From assembly GCA_021029095.1 (NCBI GenBank), contig JAJOHG010000024.1:62001-126000 (forward strand): a stretch of DNA of 64,000 nucleotides, written 5' to 3'. Under the pieces are notes generated by a model. The model saw nothing but the letters and a program-made list of their open reading frames with translations, was not told the DNA's origin and did not search any database. Of this stretch, positions 12,001 through 24,193 are shown one piece after another. The stretch's first letter is position 1. The number at the start of each line of letters is the position of its first letter. This DNA is from Phellopilus nigrolimitatus (Eukaryota > Basidiomycota > Agaricomycetes > Hymenochaetales > Hymenochaetaceae). The translations under genes were made by a program, and so were the position numbers.

Positions 12001-12225
12001 TTACGACTTGAAGGGGCAGTTGGCCGCGTGCGAGTTCCGGAAGCCGCAATGGCAGCACTGCGCGGAGGACTGGTCGAGGCAGACGGGCCCGCTCGCGTGC
12101 GCGGCGCTGTCCACGAGCGTGGTGGACGCGGACGGCAGGGGGTGCGCCGTGTCAGGCATGTCCGCAGGGCGGGACGCAGGGGCATCGGAAAAAGAAACGA
12201 GCCTGGCATAGGTTGTGGAGCACAT
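12001..12225 (-). CDS. small protein with a C-terminal CxxC...H...C signature
   Basis: A 74-residue single-exon frame starting at the ATG at 12225. The N-terminal two thirds is low-complexity (Ser, Ala, Pro). The C-terminus reads QCCHCGFRNSHAANCPF, that is CxxC then H and C spaced as a compact metal-binding knuckle, and ends FKS. My recollection is that short fungal proteins ending in a similar CxxCG-x(4)-HAxxCPF pattern are common and uncharacterised. The frame stays open upstream but without a closer ATG. A TATAAAA at 12394-12400 lies about 170 bases upstream of the start, compatible with a short 5' leader. No function is assigned. Confidence 0.7.
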   Translation of the reverse strand: MCSTTYARLVSFSDAPASRPADMPDTAHPLPSASTTLVDSAAHASGPVCLDQSSAQCCHCGFRNSHAANCPFKS

Positions 12226-12393
12226 TATGATCGGATCGGGGCAAGCGGGGGGTGGTGCAGCGACGAGGGTGGAGTAGTGCGAGGCGGTGGTAGAGCGAGT
12301 TTGGTGCGACGAGGGCGAGCGAGTACGATGGTGAGTGCGGCTGAATCGACGGCGACGACGAGATGGGGGGGAACTGCGACTCACGGAGGCGGC

Positions 12394-12400
12394 TTTTATA
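12394..12400 (-). promoter_or_regulatory. TATA box upstream of the small CxxC protein gene
   Basis: TATAAAA on the minus strand preceded by an A-rich run. It is about 170 bases upstream of the ATG at 12225, leaving room for a 5' leader of roughly 140 bases. Confidence 0.4.
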
Positions 12401-14998
12401 TGTTTTTTTTCGCCGAACCCGAATCAGGGGAGGCCGAACGGGAGTGAATAACATGATGAGGCGTGCGTTGGACAAAGGCAAGAGAGATTGAGATGCGTTA
12501 GAATCAGAGATGGGCGTTTCGCCTAGTACGGCACTCCCCGGGGTCGTCGCCAGGGTCCGCGCGCGGGCCCCAGGGACTGCGCACCGCCACCTGCTGGCCA
12601 GGGACGAGCGATAATCCGCAGGTCCGTTGCGCCCGGCCCTCACTGACGACACCCGAAACTAGACCCAACTCGGCAGGAAAATGCCGAGCCCTCCTGCCGT
12701 TTCGGGAGGTATTCAATAACTCGCCCGTGCCGAGACAGGAATAGAACTGTTACATGTACATGTACAGGTATATGGCTTTTGGTGTATATAAACCCTGGAT
12801 TTATCCCCACCCCCGAGTTGTTACGGCCTGCCTCCAGGCCGCGAACGTGCTTTTAATGCATCACCGCCGCGCGCGCACCAGCTGCGCAGGGCGCGGTCAT
12901 CGTAGCCGCTACGTATTTTACGGCAGAAAGGAAACAAGACAAAGAGTTCAGAAGTTCAGAACGGCGCGTCCGGCTTCCGAGTGCAAGAACGCCATCGGAT
13001 ATGCCTTTGTTCCTGTCCGGCCCAGCACGTGTGTGTGACGTCTTTTCCTGCCTTTGTAACCTTGTCCCCGATATATCGGGCCTTTCTTTTTCTAACGTAA
13101 CGTAACACGCAAGCAGTCCAAAGATATAACGAGCCCTGTTATCGCCAGAATGGCACCCGGCGACACGGCGGACTATTCAGTTCAATTCAGAGTATCTTCT
13201 TCGAGCGCGTCCACTCAGTGGGAGAGCGCACCTCCAGTAAGCATCACTCAATCAGCTGCGCTCGCGAACCCTCGCAGTCCAATTTACGCGCTCCCCCCTC
13301 CTTCGATCCCAGGCAGATGCCGCTAACGCGTTTGATGGTCCTATACTCTATAACTACACTATCCTCGAAGCGTCCCACCCCATCGCACAGGAAGCCCAGC
13401 ATATGCCGTGATGATTCAGCCGCAGGCGCAATTCCGAGAACGCGTGGAGAGCCGAAGCAAGAAGCCCAGCGTTCAAGTCAGCGGGCTTGCCCAAAGTATG
13501 GAATCGCCTTCTGGTCATTTGAGTCAGATGCACAGATATTGTAGGCGCGAATTATTATGTGCGCGGCGTCCCCGATCCCGAGGTGTGGCACAATCTAGAA
13601 TCGGCCGCCCTTTTGGCGCTGCCAACGCATCGAAACGGGAGCTAATCGGCGGCACGCGCGCAGTCTTGCAATTATCCCTCATCCCATCTGAGAAACACAC
13701 CCCCGTTCGAAGAGCCAATTCCATACGATCGTCTATTCGTCCGTGCGCTCAGCTCCAGAGTTCTTTTCCTTCCCTTCTCTCTGCAAGGATCGCGGGTTCA
13801 TAATCTCGACTTGCCCGAAGCGTAAAGAAGCCCCGCAGGGCAGCGGCGGGAGAAGGCGTGAGTGGAGTAGCACACGCCTCTAACAGTAATACACTTGAAA
13901 CAGACCTGAAAGAGAGAGTGCGCGGGCGGCGCTCCGCCTCTCGGTCTGATCTATGTCCGACAGTCCGTGCTTCCAGACCTCACAAGGCCCACAGACAGCA
14001 AGAAAAGTAAACGCATTTCTTCTCTGGCCACGTACGCGCAGATGCCGGTGCTTTCAGGCCCAGCGATGCGGCACGTTGTGTCGACGGGTCAAAGTGTGGC
14101 TGGAGGGGCCCAGCGCGTTCGAGCCTGATGCTACGCGCCGACGTTTTCGACTTGTTTCGGCCTGAAGTGATCAGAACCCGAATTCCGCAAGCCGATGCAT
14201 CGAACCCGCGCAGTTAATCGCCGATAGTCGCGCAGATTGAAGTGCAGGCTCGCCGGGGCGCGGCGGCGCGTTTGATCGCCTCCGCGGCACGTGCGTGCGC
14301 CTGGGGGGCCTAAGCAGAAAGCAAGGGGGAATTAAAATATGCGTTTGCGGAAGCAGTTTACGGAACGGACACGAAGGAAGATTTGCACGTCAAGCTCGGC
14401 GGGCCACCACGCGAAAGGTTAGGGCGAATTAGAAGCGCCAATAATCAGATGAGATCGAGGGCGTGGGTCATCCCCATCGTGTGTGTGCCACGCCAGCGCC
14501 TGTCAGAACAATCGAGGGCGAAGTGTGTGGACTTGCATACCGTTGATTAGAGCCCCTTGATTGGTCTATTGAGACGTCCGCGGCAGTCAATGGGGATCAC
14601 AGGCGAGTACCTGAGCTACTGTATTAAGTTGCGAAACACCGATCGCTGTGGCACAGAAGCAAGCGGGATTCCGTAGCCTTGCGTGGCCGCTGCGCCAGAA
14701 TTCAAATCAGTTCTGTACATGTTTTTCTTTTCATCAGGGCAAAAAGTCGGATGAACTCAGAGAGATATTGATATGGCACGGAGATCAACTGTCAGAGTCA
14801 GCGGTTTGAACGAGTGACGAGAAGGCAGATCAAGAAAGCGGAAGGTACATGTGATGTGACTAAGTGACGTGACGATCGTGTATCGTGAGAACATCTGTAC
14901 GCGTCGGACTCGAACCGCTGACCAGCTCAAGCTTCGACGACGAGCTCGACGTTCTCGACGTTCTCCCGCACCCTTCACAAGCGCAGCTCTTCTTCCCG
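12401..14998. other. intergenic stretch, no convincing gene
   Basis: A TATATAAA sequence at about 12784-12791 precedes a 60-residue basic frame (12859-13038) without recognisable features. The frames at 13218-13803 have no domain, intron pattern or bias that persuades me. An inverted repeat (GGCAGGA...TCCTGCC) lies at about 12670-12700. Confidence 0.35.
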
Positions 14999-15026
14999 AT
15001 GCACCGCCGACGCTCTACTCGCCAGC

Positions 15027-18000
15027 GTGATCTCGGCCGACGCGTCGTTCCAGATCCCCTTCGCCGTGAATGCCACCGCGAACGACCTATTGTTGGCCGA
15101 CGACGCGCTCGAGCGCGACTTCTTCGACGGCGTGGACGACTCACTCAGCACGCCTGTGCCAGCGCGATCACCACCCTCGAATCTTCCTCGCCGGAGGCAG
15201 CTATTGCCGCAGCCACAACAACAAACACAAGCACGGCCGGAACGGCGACCACCGCAACATGGCTACGAGCAGCTGCAGCGCGACGAACGCGTGTTTGATC
15301 CAGCGGATCTCGAGCTGACGCCGATGCCGCGCAGACGCGGGCGTGTGCACGGCCTTGTGGATACCGACCTCCCTCCGCGGGCGCCATCGCCGTTGTTAAA
15401 TGCGAGGCAGGGCAAGCCGGTGCAGCACGCGGATATTATTGGCACGGATGCTGCTCTCCGGAATGATCGCCGCGCCACGGGCGAGACAAATCGACCATTG
15501 TCGCCGCCGACACCCAAGGCGAGCGCCTCAGCGCATCCACCGCCCTCCTCGCACGCGGCCCCCGTTGCTACCGCTTCCGCATGCCGGCCCGACTCCACGG
15601 GCTTCGGCGCCAGCTCTCACGAGCGCGATGCTGATCCGCATGCACACGCCGGGCAGCCCACCACGCACGCGCGGGGCCTTTCCGGGCTGGATTCTCGCGC
15701 GCCGGGTAACGCGCACCGCCGTGATCCGCGCCTGTCGGATGGGATGCTCAGCGCAGCGTCCCCCGAGCGCGCGCGCTAGACGGACGAGTCGTGCATCGGG
15801 TGCACGCGGGCAGCCGCGAGCGCGAGCCCAGAGCCCGCCGCCGCTCCCACGAACAGCTGACGATGCCGTTACGCCTCCCACAGGGGAAGCTGGCGGGGAT
15901 TTGCAGGACAGGGGAGAAGGGGCGTCGATCCCGAAGCCCAAGCCCAAGCCCGGGCCCGGCCCCGCCGCACCGAAAGAGAAGGCAGCAGTGCTGACAAAGG
16001 AAGAGCCGTCGGGCAAGGACATGGCGAAGGGAAAAGAGAAACCGATGGCGGTGGAGTCGTCTTCATCGTCAGCTACGGACTTGAAGAAGCCACAGCAGAA
16101 GCAGAAGGCAAAGCGGAATGGCGATAGACTCGAGGCACAGCCTGCGACGAAGAGACGTAAAACGGTCGCCGAGCCTGTATCCTCCGGACCGAAGCCGTCT
16201 GAAGACGTAGGTTCGCGTGTGTCTTCTGCTCGCTCAACTCCCGCTGTCTGTATTTCCGCATCTGCTTCTAATGTGCTCTCGGCGGTACCTGAGGAGGATA
16301 TAGACGTTGACGCGACCGACGCTACGCCCAGAGCGATAGCGGCTGTTCCCGAGGAGTTTCTTCCTCTAGGTTTGCCATCTTCATTGCGCAAACCTTCACT
16401 CGCACCTCCTGACAACGATATCTTGGACACGAGATCATCTCAAACTGCACTTGATGAAGGCACGGACGAGGTGCAGAACTTCCTCTCGCGCTATGCGAAG
16501 AAGTTTGCTGCGGACTCGGACACTGTTTCAGTCCCAGTAGCTTCCAGTTCGGAGGCAGTAGTCAGCGAGCCGATGGAAGATAGAAACGGCTTCATAAGTG
16601 CGCCTGGCCCTGCTCCGAGACGGCGCGAAGGACTGCCCGAGCCATGTGTTCCGGAGGGCGGAGGCGCTCGAATTACAGTGGAGCAACGTGCTGCTAAAGT
16701 TGGCGACAGGGTAAATTCCAAAGCCAAAACCAAGAAGTCCGATCTAAAGAAGGTGACCAAGAAAGCTGCACGCGAAAAGCCTTCGAAAGGACGGAAAGAA
16801 CCGAGCTCGAGCTCTCAAGTTGGCGACCCTGACATGATGCAGATAGTTATTGAGCCTCAGTACGGGGATATACAGAAACCAACGCCGTCGGCGAGGGCAG
16901 CATCCACGACTCCCTTTGATGTTAACCTGCCTACTTCTTCCGCGCATCCTGCAGCAGAGCGATCGCTTGCTCCGGCATCTCAACTAACGGAAGCTATTCC
17001 AGTCACAAACCAGGTGATCATCGATGCGCCGAACGTGCAGCCATGCGCCAGGACGAGCGCGGTCGTCTCGAACAGGGCGGGAACGCGAGACCCGGAAGAG
17101 ACCGAGCCTACTGGCCTCTCTGCGCTTGTTCCCGTTGATCTTCAACCGCCATCTTTTTCGTCGACGTTGGCCCCGTCCGGACCTCCAACGGCATTGGCCG
17201 AGCCTGTGCCTTCCAAGACGGGGCCGGCGTCCATCAACGAGGAGGGGAAGCAAAGCCAGGCTGACCGCCGCAATAATGGAAAGCAGAAGCGGGCAGAAAG
17301 CCGCGAAGCCAAGCCGACAGCGCACTTGCCAACAAGAGAGCCGCCATCTGGCCTCGCGATTGGGCCGGTGAAGGGAAAGGGAAGGGCGACCTCGGAGACA
17401 TTCAAGCAAGAGCCGCGCGCGGACGACATGTTCGAGCGCAAAAAACGCGACAACTACCTGCAGAAGGGCCTCGACCTCACCGCGCACACGTCGCAACGTG
17501 TTCGGCAAGAACGTGGGTTAACGTCGATTGGTGAGGCTGCGATTGGCCAGAAACCCGGAAGGCAGGCTGGTTCGACTTCTAGGATGGCCAATGCGCGAGC
17601 GCCGGCACCATCAGCGTCATCAGACCGCGGGCTCAAATCTGCTGCAGGCCCTGGATCTTTACTATCTACTGGTACTGTTTCAGACCTGGCCTTAAACAGA
17701 CAAAAGCAGAGCACTAATTCATCAGCATCTCTAGATCTAAAGAGTGATAATGACCCAAGGGTGTGTACACAAACTTTCATGTTTGAATTTTCACTGAAAT
17801 CTTGCAAAACAATTCGGCATAGGCAAACCAATTAACTTCTGAGCCTTCACGCCCGTCGCGGACCGGAGGTAGTCTGTTAGAGATCGAGAAACCTAGCACT
17901 CGAACGCACGACCGTCGCGCCCGGGGACCGGAGATAAATCCGATTTCGTCAACTCTAATCCATTCGCAAACTAATACAGGATTGGAAGACCCTTCGGATA

Positions 18001-19952
18001 CTAGCTCAGGCTCAATAGGCAACGTAATCGCGGAGCGCCTCGTCCATTTCAGCCACAGGATTATGGGTTCTTTCGGGTACGTTTATTCCTTCCTCTTTCA
18101 TTATTGACCGAAAGTTCGCCTGCTGACTTCTTTTCCCGTTTATTATGTGTTCACCTCAATCTCATTATTGTGATCTCACGTATCCCGCCGCACATTTCCA
18201 ATCGTATCGGTCTGGCTTACTTACTGTCAACATTCTCTGCTGACAATAAATTCCGAAAAAATTATTAATATACACACCCTGTTTCGTGTCTTCGCCGTCG
18301 CCCACTATTGATCAACTTTATGCTGTACGTTGTATCTGGTCTCTGTGGAACTCTCGACTCAATCTTCACTCGGCCGCTCACGCAATTCGTTTTGATTTAT
18401 TCAATTTACTTTTACGTTGACGTTTCTTTAACCCTTACTTCCTTCCGTAGTCTGCGAAGCTCCCAAGCTGAAACTTCGAGACCTTCCTCGGAGACCACCA
18501 CGATAGATGCGGTGCCTACTCTTCCAGGAAGTGATCATCAACACTCAGAACACCGCGGTCTTGGACACCAGCGTCAAACGTTCCCCCTGCGTTTGTCAGA
18601 ACTGTCACCGAGGAAGGCGCGGCAGCTCACTCTAGAAACGGCGCACAATGACAAGGCCATTATTGACGATGATTCATCCGGACTTAATCGGTATTCAAAT
18701 GACATCGACGGGGAAGGTGTCTGCGACGATCGGTATGACAAGAAAAGATCAAATCAGAATTACAGCAGGAGCAGCGGAAATGACTCTGCCAACGCTGCTG
18801 ATGTCGGCCCTGCTTGGAAGCCTTTACGAGTTTCTCGCAAGCGACCCGCTGGCGGAGAACGAGGATCAAGCACAGACGTGGATGCTCACGTCGAAGGCGA
18901 GCGATATTCGAAAAGAACCAGGCTTTCCCACGAAGATGCGGCTGTTGCCGCCGGGATTACGGCATCCCCATCACAGACTGGCGGGATGCGCAGGGTGTCG
19001 TCATCTAGTCGATCTCGTGTAGCCGGAACGAAGAGTAGTCGGGGCTTGTTGGCAAACTCAAAAGCGAAGGAGACAGCAGCCGTTTCGAAACGCGCCGCTG
19101 TTGCGCGCAATCTCGGGGCTAGTGGGTCGGGCAAAAATTTGAAGGGCCGCAGCAGGACGGAGAGGATCGGGGGGACAGTGAATTCCTGCAGTCTGACAGT
19201 ACCGAAGGCACCGACATTTACCGGTGATGTCCTACGCCAGCAGCGGGCGTCGGCCAAGGCCGAAAGGGGACAGGACGGGCGCGAGAAGGACATCCAGGGA
19301 AAAGGGAAGTTAGCCAAGTCAGATGGTGTTATTGTTGCGTCCAGCGTAAACTCGAAAGCCCCGCTGTCAGATACACAAGTGAGCACTTTATTATTACGTC
19401 TTATTTAACAGCGTGTTTTTTACTATTCGTATTTGATGCTAACGCCGGCGTGGTCGGCATTTGCAGCAGACAAATATGCCCCGTCCGAAGCCTACGGTGC
19501 CCCATGCCTTCCGATTCGAGATAGACGTACGCTTGGCTACGCGCCGGCAGGAGTTCGAGGAGAAAATTAAGACATGGGAGAAACGCGCGGCTTCGAACGA
19601 AAGCGCGCGCTCAAACAGTCATTCGTCTTCCCAGAAGTTGATACCGGACTTCAAGAGCTTACATGCTACCCAAGAAGCGAATATGGCGGTTCGCCGCCGG
19701 GAGCTCATTGCGCCGACCGTACCTATAACGCCGCACTTCTCGACGGACATACGGATTGCCGAGCGAGAGAAGTTCGATGAGGCACGCCGTGTGAGAGAGA
19801 AGGAGATCGAGCGACTGATGGAAGAGAAAAGGCGTGTGAGGGAAGAGGAGGAGAAACGCGAGTGGCAAGAGGCCAGAAAGCGAGCTGTGCCCCGGGCGAA
19901 CGCGGTCCCAGAGTGGTATGCAGATGTGCCGAAGAGATCTGCGCGGAATTGA
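15027..19952 (+). CDS. TPX2-like spindle assembly protein (TPX2 C-terminal domain)
   Basis: Microtubule nucleation and Aurora-binding family, acting on the mitotic spindle. The last exon (19467-19952) carries the TPX2 signature. It has FRFEIDVRLATRRQEFEEK, then VPITPHFSTDIRIAEREKFD, then an Arg/Glu-rich helix and a tail of APRANAVPEWYADVPKR type. Upstream, a long disordered Ser/Pro/Lys-rich region contains basic nuclear-signal-like clusters such as ATKRRKT. Exons inferred: about 15027-15705 or beyond, about 15752-17743, 17980-18076, 18451-19378, 19467-19952. The shift near 15706-15776 can be a 46-nt intron (GTAACG...CTCAG, 15706-15751) or a one-base indel in the CG-rich run. The N-terminus is not settled; the frame is open from 14922 with no ATG, so a short first exon may be missing. 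Family assignment rests on the C-terminal domain. Confidence 0.8.
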
Positions 19953-22900
19953 CAGTTGTTTTGGTGATTTGATTTTCTTGATCTGTTTTCCTTGCTAGTT
20001 CTGTGGTTATCCAAGTTAGGCATTGCAATTATAATTGTACAAGGTCGAGAGCACTTGGAGGCTGGTTGATCGCGGGAGGTGATGTAAGTTCCGTGCTGAC
20101 ATCGCCACGTTTCATGCAAATCACTTAGGATGTCGATCTGAGCTGGTGAAGCTTGAACCGCGGTACATTAAACCGTTTCAAAGCCTCTTCTGAGGCTATT
20201 TCTCTTTTTGTTCCTCAGCCTAAGCGAGGATGTTGATGGCGCTCATTAGGCTTCACTGTATGTAATTCATGCACCCCTTTCTAGATTACAACCGGCTTCG
20301 ATGAAAGAACGCTAGAGCTTACAATCCATGAGGGTCCCAATTCTCTTCAACAAAGGATTCGTATGAATCCAGGGCAAACGAGCTAGGTCAGAAAGCACCC
20401 TGGATATCCATTCGCCCTGTTCCCGGTCAATTCACGGACTTAAGGCCGCGGTCATATAGTGCACAACTGCTTGCGATTAACAACTTATCTACGATTAGAA
20501 AAAGGTAGATTAAGGATTGGTATGGGCGCATGGATTGAGGCTAATCCTTTTTCGCAAGTTTAAGATAGCGCTGCTTTATTTACAACCATCGAGGTTTCTC
20601 GCTATGAATAAATCCTGAGACGTATGTGTACGTGTTTGAAGAAGATCACACAGGCCGGGGGGTAGCTCCTACAGGGCCTTAGCGTCGTTGGCTATTTTTG
20701 CCAGGTCTCCACATGGGCAGCCAGGTATGTGGCTCGGTTGTTTAAAACCAAAAGTGGACTCGTTTTCTCGTCATTCACCTCACGCGGTTAGGGTACGGCG
20801 CTACGCTTTTACAAATAGGCAACAAGCTATGTTTTCAGAACAACGTTATTCAGCAAATGCATCAGCGGGAAAGACGATGTGCGATAAGTGGCAATGCACG
20901 GGTTCAAGCAGACGCACAAGCAAGACAGACGTCCGCAGTCACGGGCGCTGCTGGAGTGCGATAAACGCGGGTTGTTATTGACACATGTACCTTGACTCTT
21001 GACTCGCCTTGAGCTTCTTCTTCCCGGTCGCTTCTGAGTCGTGGAAAAAGGGAATTTCCAAGTGATATACTGCAGCACCCGCGACTCAATGCGCTCGGAA
21101 CAGTGCGAGGAAACGCTGGAGATCGGTAAGCTCTCGGTCGTGCGGCAACCCCGCGTTCCTATGATTTAAATCCACCGAGTGCCTAGCGAGTGATGTATGT
21201 AGACGCTTGCACCAATACATGTAGTTCACCGGAATAAGCCCGGGCTTTTTGGCGAGTCAAATACCCTATTTGGCTTGATAAGTATAACTATAGGACGTAA
21301 ATGTATCTCGAGAGGGCTTCAGATGCGTAAGGAGAGTTTGATGTTCGATGACCGGTAAGACGCACCGTATATCACAGGATTTCGGATCTCATTTATTTAT
21401 CGCCTTGCTTAAGATATTCAATAAGAAATTGTGCTTCAAGAAAGTCTAGAATGTAGTCTGAGTCAGAGAAGGACTCGGAAGCTGACAGAACTTGAGGAGG
21501 AAGAAGACGACCATAGATGGCACAGCCTGCAACGTGCATATCGCGCAGAAAGTTACACAATCGAAGCCCCCGGGTCATACCGAAGGCTGAAGAACAAAGG
21601 CTCCAATTTCAGGCACTTTCCGGGCCTACTGTGAAAGGATCTTGGGAAGGTGTCAAGAGTAACGTGATGCAGTAGAACAAATACATTTCAATTCAGTTGG
21701 CAATAAAGACGCTGCGTTGGTTTCGAAGCATTTCGACAACCCTGACATATACGAGAAGAAAAGATGAGCAAAGAACAGAATACATATGTGTACGTTCAAA
21801 GGCTGTCAACGCGCACTAGTCAAACGTAAATGTGCGTTATCTTGACAGGATGCTGAGATGATGCTGCAAGATGTTTCTTCTGCAGTGGAAGACCCTATGA
21901 AAGAGAAAGCACGTAAATCTGTGATCTTGTACCCCCTGGAAACCGGAAAATCTACGCGTATTTGTCCTTTAGTCCTTACTGTACGATGATACAGCGACAA
22001 CTAGCCTATAGACGCAGGATTGTGAAGACGCAAGTCTATAAGCTTCAATTGGAGGTAACAGGCACAAAAGGTTTTAAGCCTATGTAGGCTAGCTTGAATA
22101 AATACACTTGCCGAGTCCATAAGCTCCAGATCCGACGCTGCGCCCTAATCCCTTTTTCGCCAAGTATTCGGATGCTGGAGATTGCATTTGAAAGAGTGTA
22201 GAAGGAAAGAATCAGGGGAATCGCTCAGTAATATCTACAGACATCGGTATCCACAACATTTTAGCACCCCAGTACTTACCTTAGCTAGAGTCTAATAAGA
22301 CTTGCATATGTGGTGAAGAGGATTTGAAATATACCTTAAAGATTATTTACTGCAAGGAACGAGCGACGCCGTAAGATGCCCTTAATGACGTTTAGTCATG
22401 AATTTCAATTCAAACGCTGTCGCGTATTGGATGGTAATAGCCATTAGTTCAGACTTAGTCCGGGCCGCACGAAAGTAATCGTCGATGCGTTTTCTAGAAG
22501 CAGGATCGGTGGCCGAACATAAGCTCCCTATTTTCATAATGATTGCAAGAAGTAAAAAATACTTCTGTGGACGTACTGGCTTTCGGGACCGCACGTTTCA
22601 AAGTCTCTGCGAAGGTCTACACGACGCAAACTGGTAGTTAGCTAACCCCCAAAGGGTATCCAAGCATCGTAAGATCGCCACAATGCCGTTAGCCAAAAGG
22701 CGATTTGGATTTGGTGTCGGCAAAGCACTGCTATCATACATCATCACGATTGATGTGACTACAGCGCCGAGAGTTCTTCTATAGCATCAAGGGCTGAGAA
22801 TGTTTTTGTATTCCTCTGAGATTGCACACCGCCGAAAAGCTCCATAACGTGCAATCGGACTTCGACGATTTTCCGTGTTGGACGCGTGAGTGAAATAAGT

Positions 22901-22992
22901 CCTTCAACGAGTAAGACGTTCATCAGCCGCCCGGTCGGGTAAGCCCTTTTTGTTCTGGCATAGCAAAACAAAACAAAAATGAACAAGAAAAG
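19953..22992. other. low-GC stretch without a convincing gene
   Basis: Short frames only. Minus-strand frames at 22759-22998 and 22382-22594 have protein-like composition but no family match and no clean splice pair. They may be remnants of a decayed gene. No transposon terminal repeats or polymerase motifs were seen. Confidence 0.35.
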
Positions 22993-23320
22993 ATGCACGC
23001 ATTTAAAGCCGTTGATAGAGTCACCGCTCTTTACAGAATAGATTCGGCCTTAGCTCGCGAAGAAGAGGTAAGTATTATGATTTGCGTACACATTATGTTC
23101 TTTCCCTCGGCAGGTCCCCGTCCGAGAAAATCCTTGTGGAGTACCATATCAGTACATGGACTTCCGAACCCGGACAAGGTCAGTAGTTCTCAGGCCAAGC
23201 AGTCGTGTCGTACTTGCAGGTACCCCTACAGCAGTTCGAGAAGGCACATCAGATCAGCGTTATTTTTTGAGACTCCAAACCAAGATACAGACACTTCCGA
23301 GAGAACGGGAGTTCTGTTAA
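22993..23320 (+). CDS. candidate small two-exon gene, unknown
   Basis: An ATG at 22993 opens a 25-codon exon ending in GAG, followed by a 46-nt intron (23068-23113) with a full GTAAGT donor and a TCGGCAG acceptor. The second exon (23114-23320) continues in phase for 68 codons to a TAA. The product would be 93 residues, basic, with no signal peptide or membrane segment and no recognised family. Support is the clean phase-0 intron; the low GC, isolated position and lack of homology knowledge argue for caution. Confidence 0.3.
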
Positions 23321-24193
23321 GCTTGACATCGCACCCAAACTCAAGTCGACGGAGCACCCCAGATCGTTAAATTTGGGGGCAGCCAGCGTACCGCCGACGA
23401 GCTGGCGAACTGACATATATGACCTACCCGCGCGAGCATAATATCATTCAACCATGGCAACATATGCAACACGGACAGCCAAAAGCCCGGTAAAGATGTT
23501 GAGTTTCTCCACCGCGCTTCCACGATCATAAGGAAGCGTTGAGCGATCGAAGAAAGCCGAGCTAGCACAGAAAAGGGTATCCCACATTGATCGACCACCT
23601 GACTTGATTCTTCCCAGCGAGCCACAACGAAGAAGCTGATTGATTCTCATAGCTGGGGCATGGCTTGGAGTGAGTTCTGTTTTTCCAGCGTTTGGCCTGT
23701 CGTGATACATAGAATGGGGCGAGAAAAGGCGATCACAGGACAACCGAGGGAGCCGAGAGCGTTGGAGATGCGGTCTTTCGTGCACGAACATAGCATGACG
23801 AGCCGCCGATGACTTCCTTGAGTGAAAGGGAGCTCCCAAAGAAGACATAATTTTCAACCTCTCCGTTGTTCGTTTCGCAACATCCGCCTTTTCTCCACGT
23901 TGCCTTGGAAGTCCGGAGGTACGTTTGCGCCAGCGACGAGCGCGCGTTTGTGGCAGTAAAGTGGAATTTGTCAAAGATTCTCTCAATTTTGAAAAAGACA
24001 CTTGTCGCCAAGGGAGTAGACAGCCCGCCGAGATTTATATAGCAAGGGAACAAGACTTCCGCATTCTGATGAACGTTTGAAAGAAACAACTTGAAGCGGA
24101 GGAAGAATCCGAAGTGACCGTATTATCTAAGTATTACGTAACTTTCTTCTCGGTTGCCGGCAAAGTCGCATTCCCAGCTCTCAATTCAATTCC
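23321..24193. other. intergenic, upstream region of ATP23
   Basis: A 185-codon minus-strand frame (23444-24001) exists but is basic, repeat-free and without recognisable motifs or a fitting promoter. It is probably chance. Nothing else is visible. Confidence 0.35.

Noticed and set aside
11231..12058. 275-codon minus-strand frame
   Set aside because: It crosses ACGC and GACA microsatellites, has low-complexity composition and contains no domain or splice support.
14885..14930. Possible minus-strand tRNA T-arm (GGTTCGAGTCC)
   Set aside because: Only three of five T-stem pairs form and no other arms are present.
15528..16430. 300-codon minus-strand open frame
   Set aside because: It is antisense to the TPX2-like gene; its openness follows from the GC-rich codon bias of the sense strand.
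23444..24001. 185-codon minus-strand frame upstream of ATP23
   Set aside because: Composition is arbitrary, with no family resemblance and no spliced extension.
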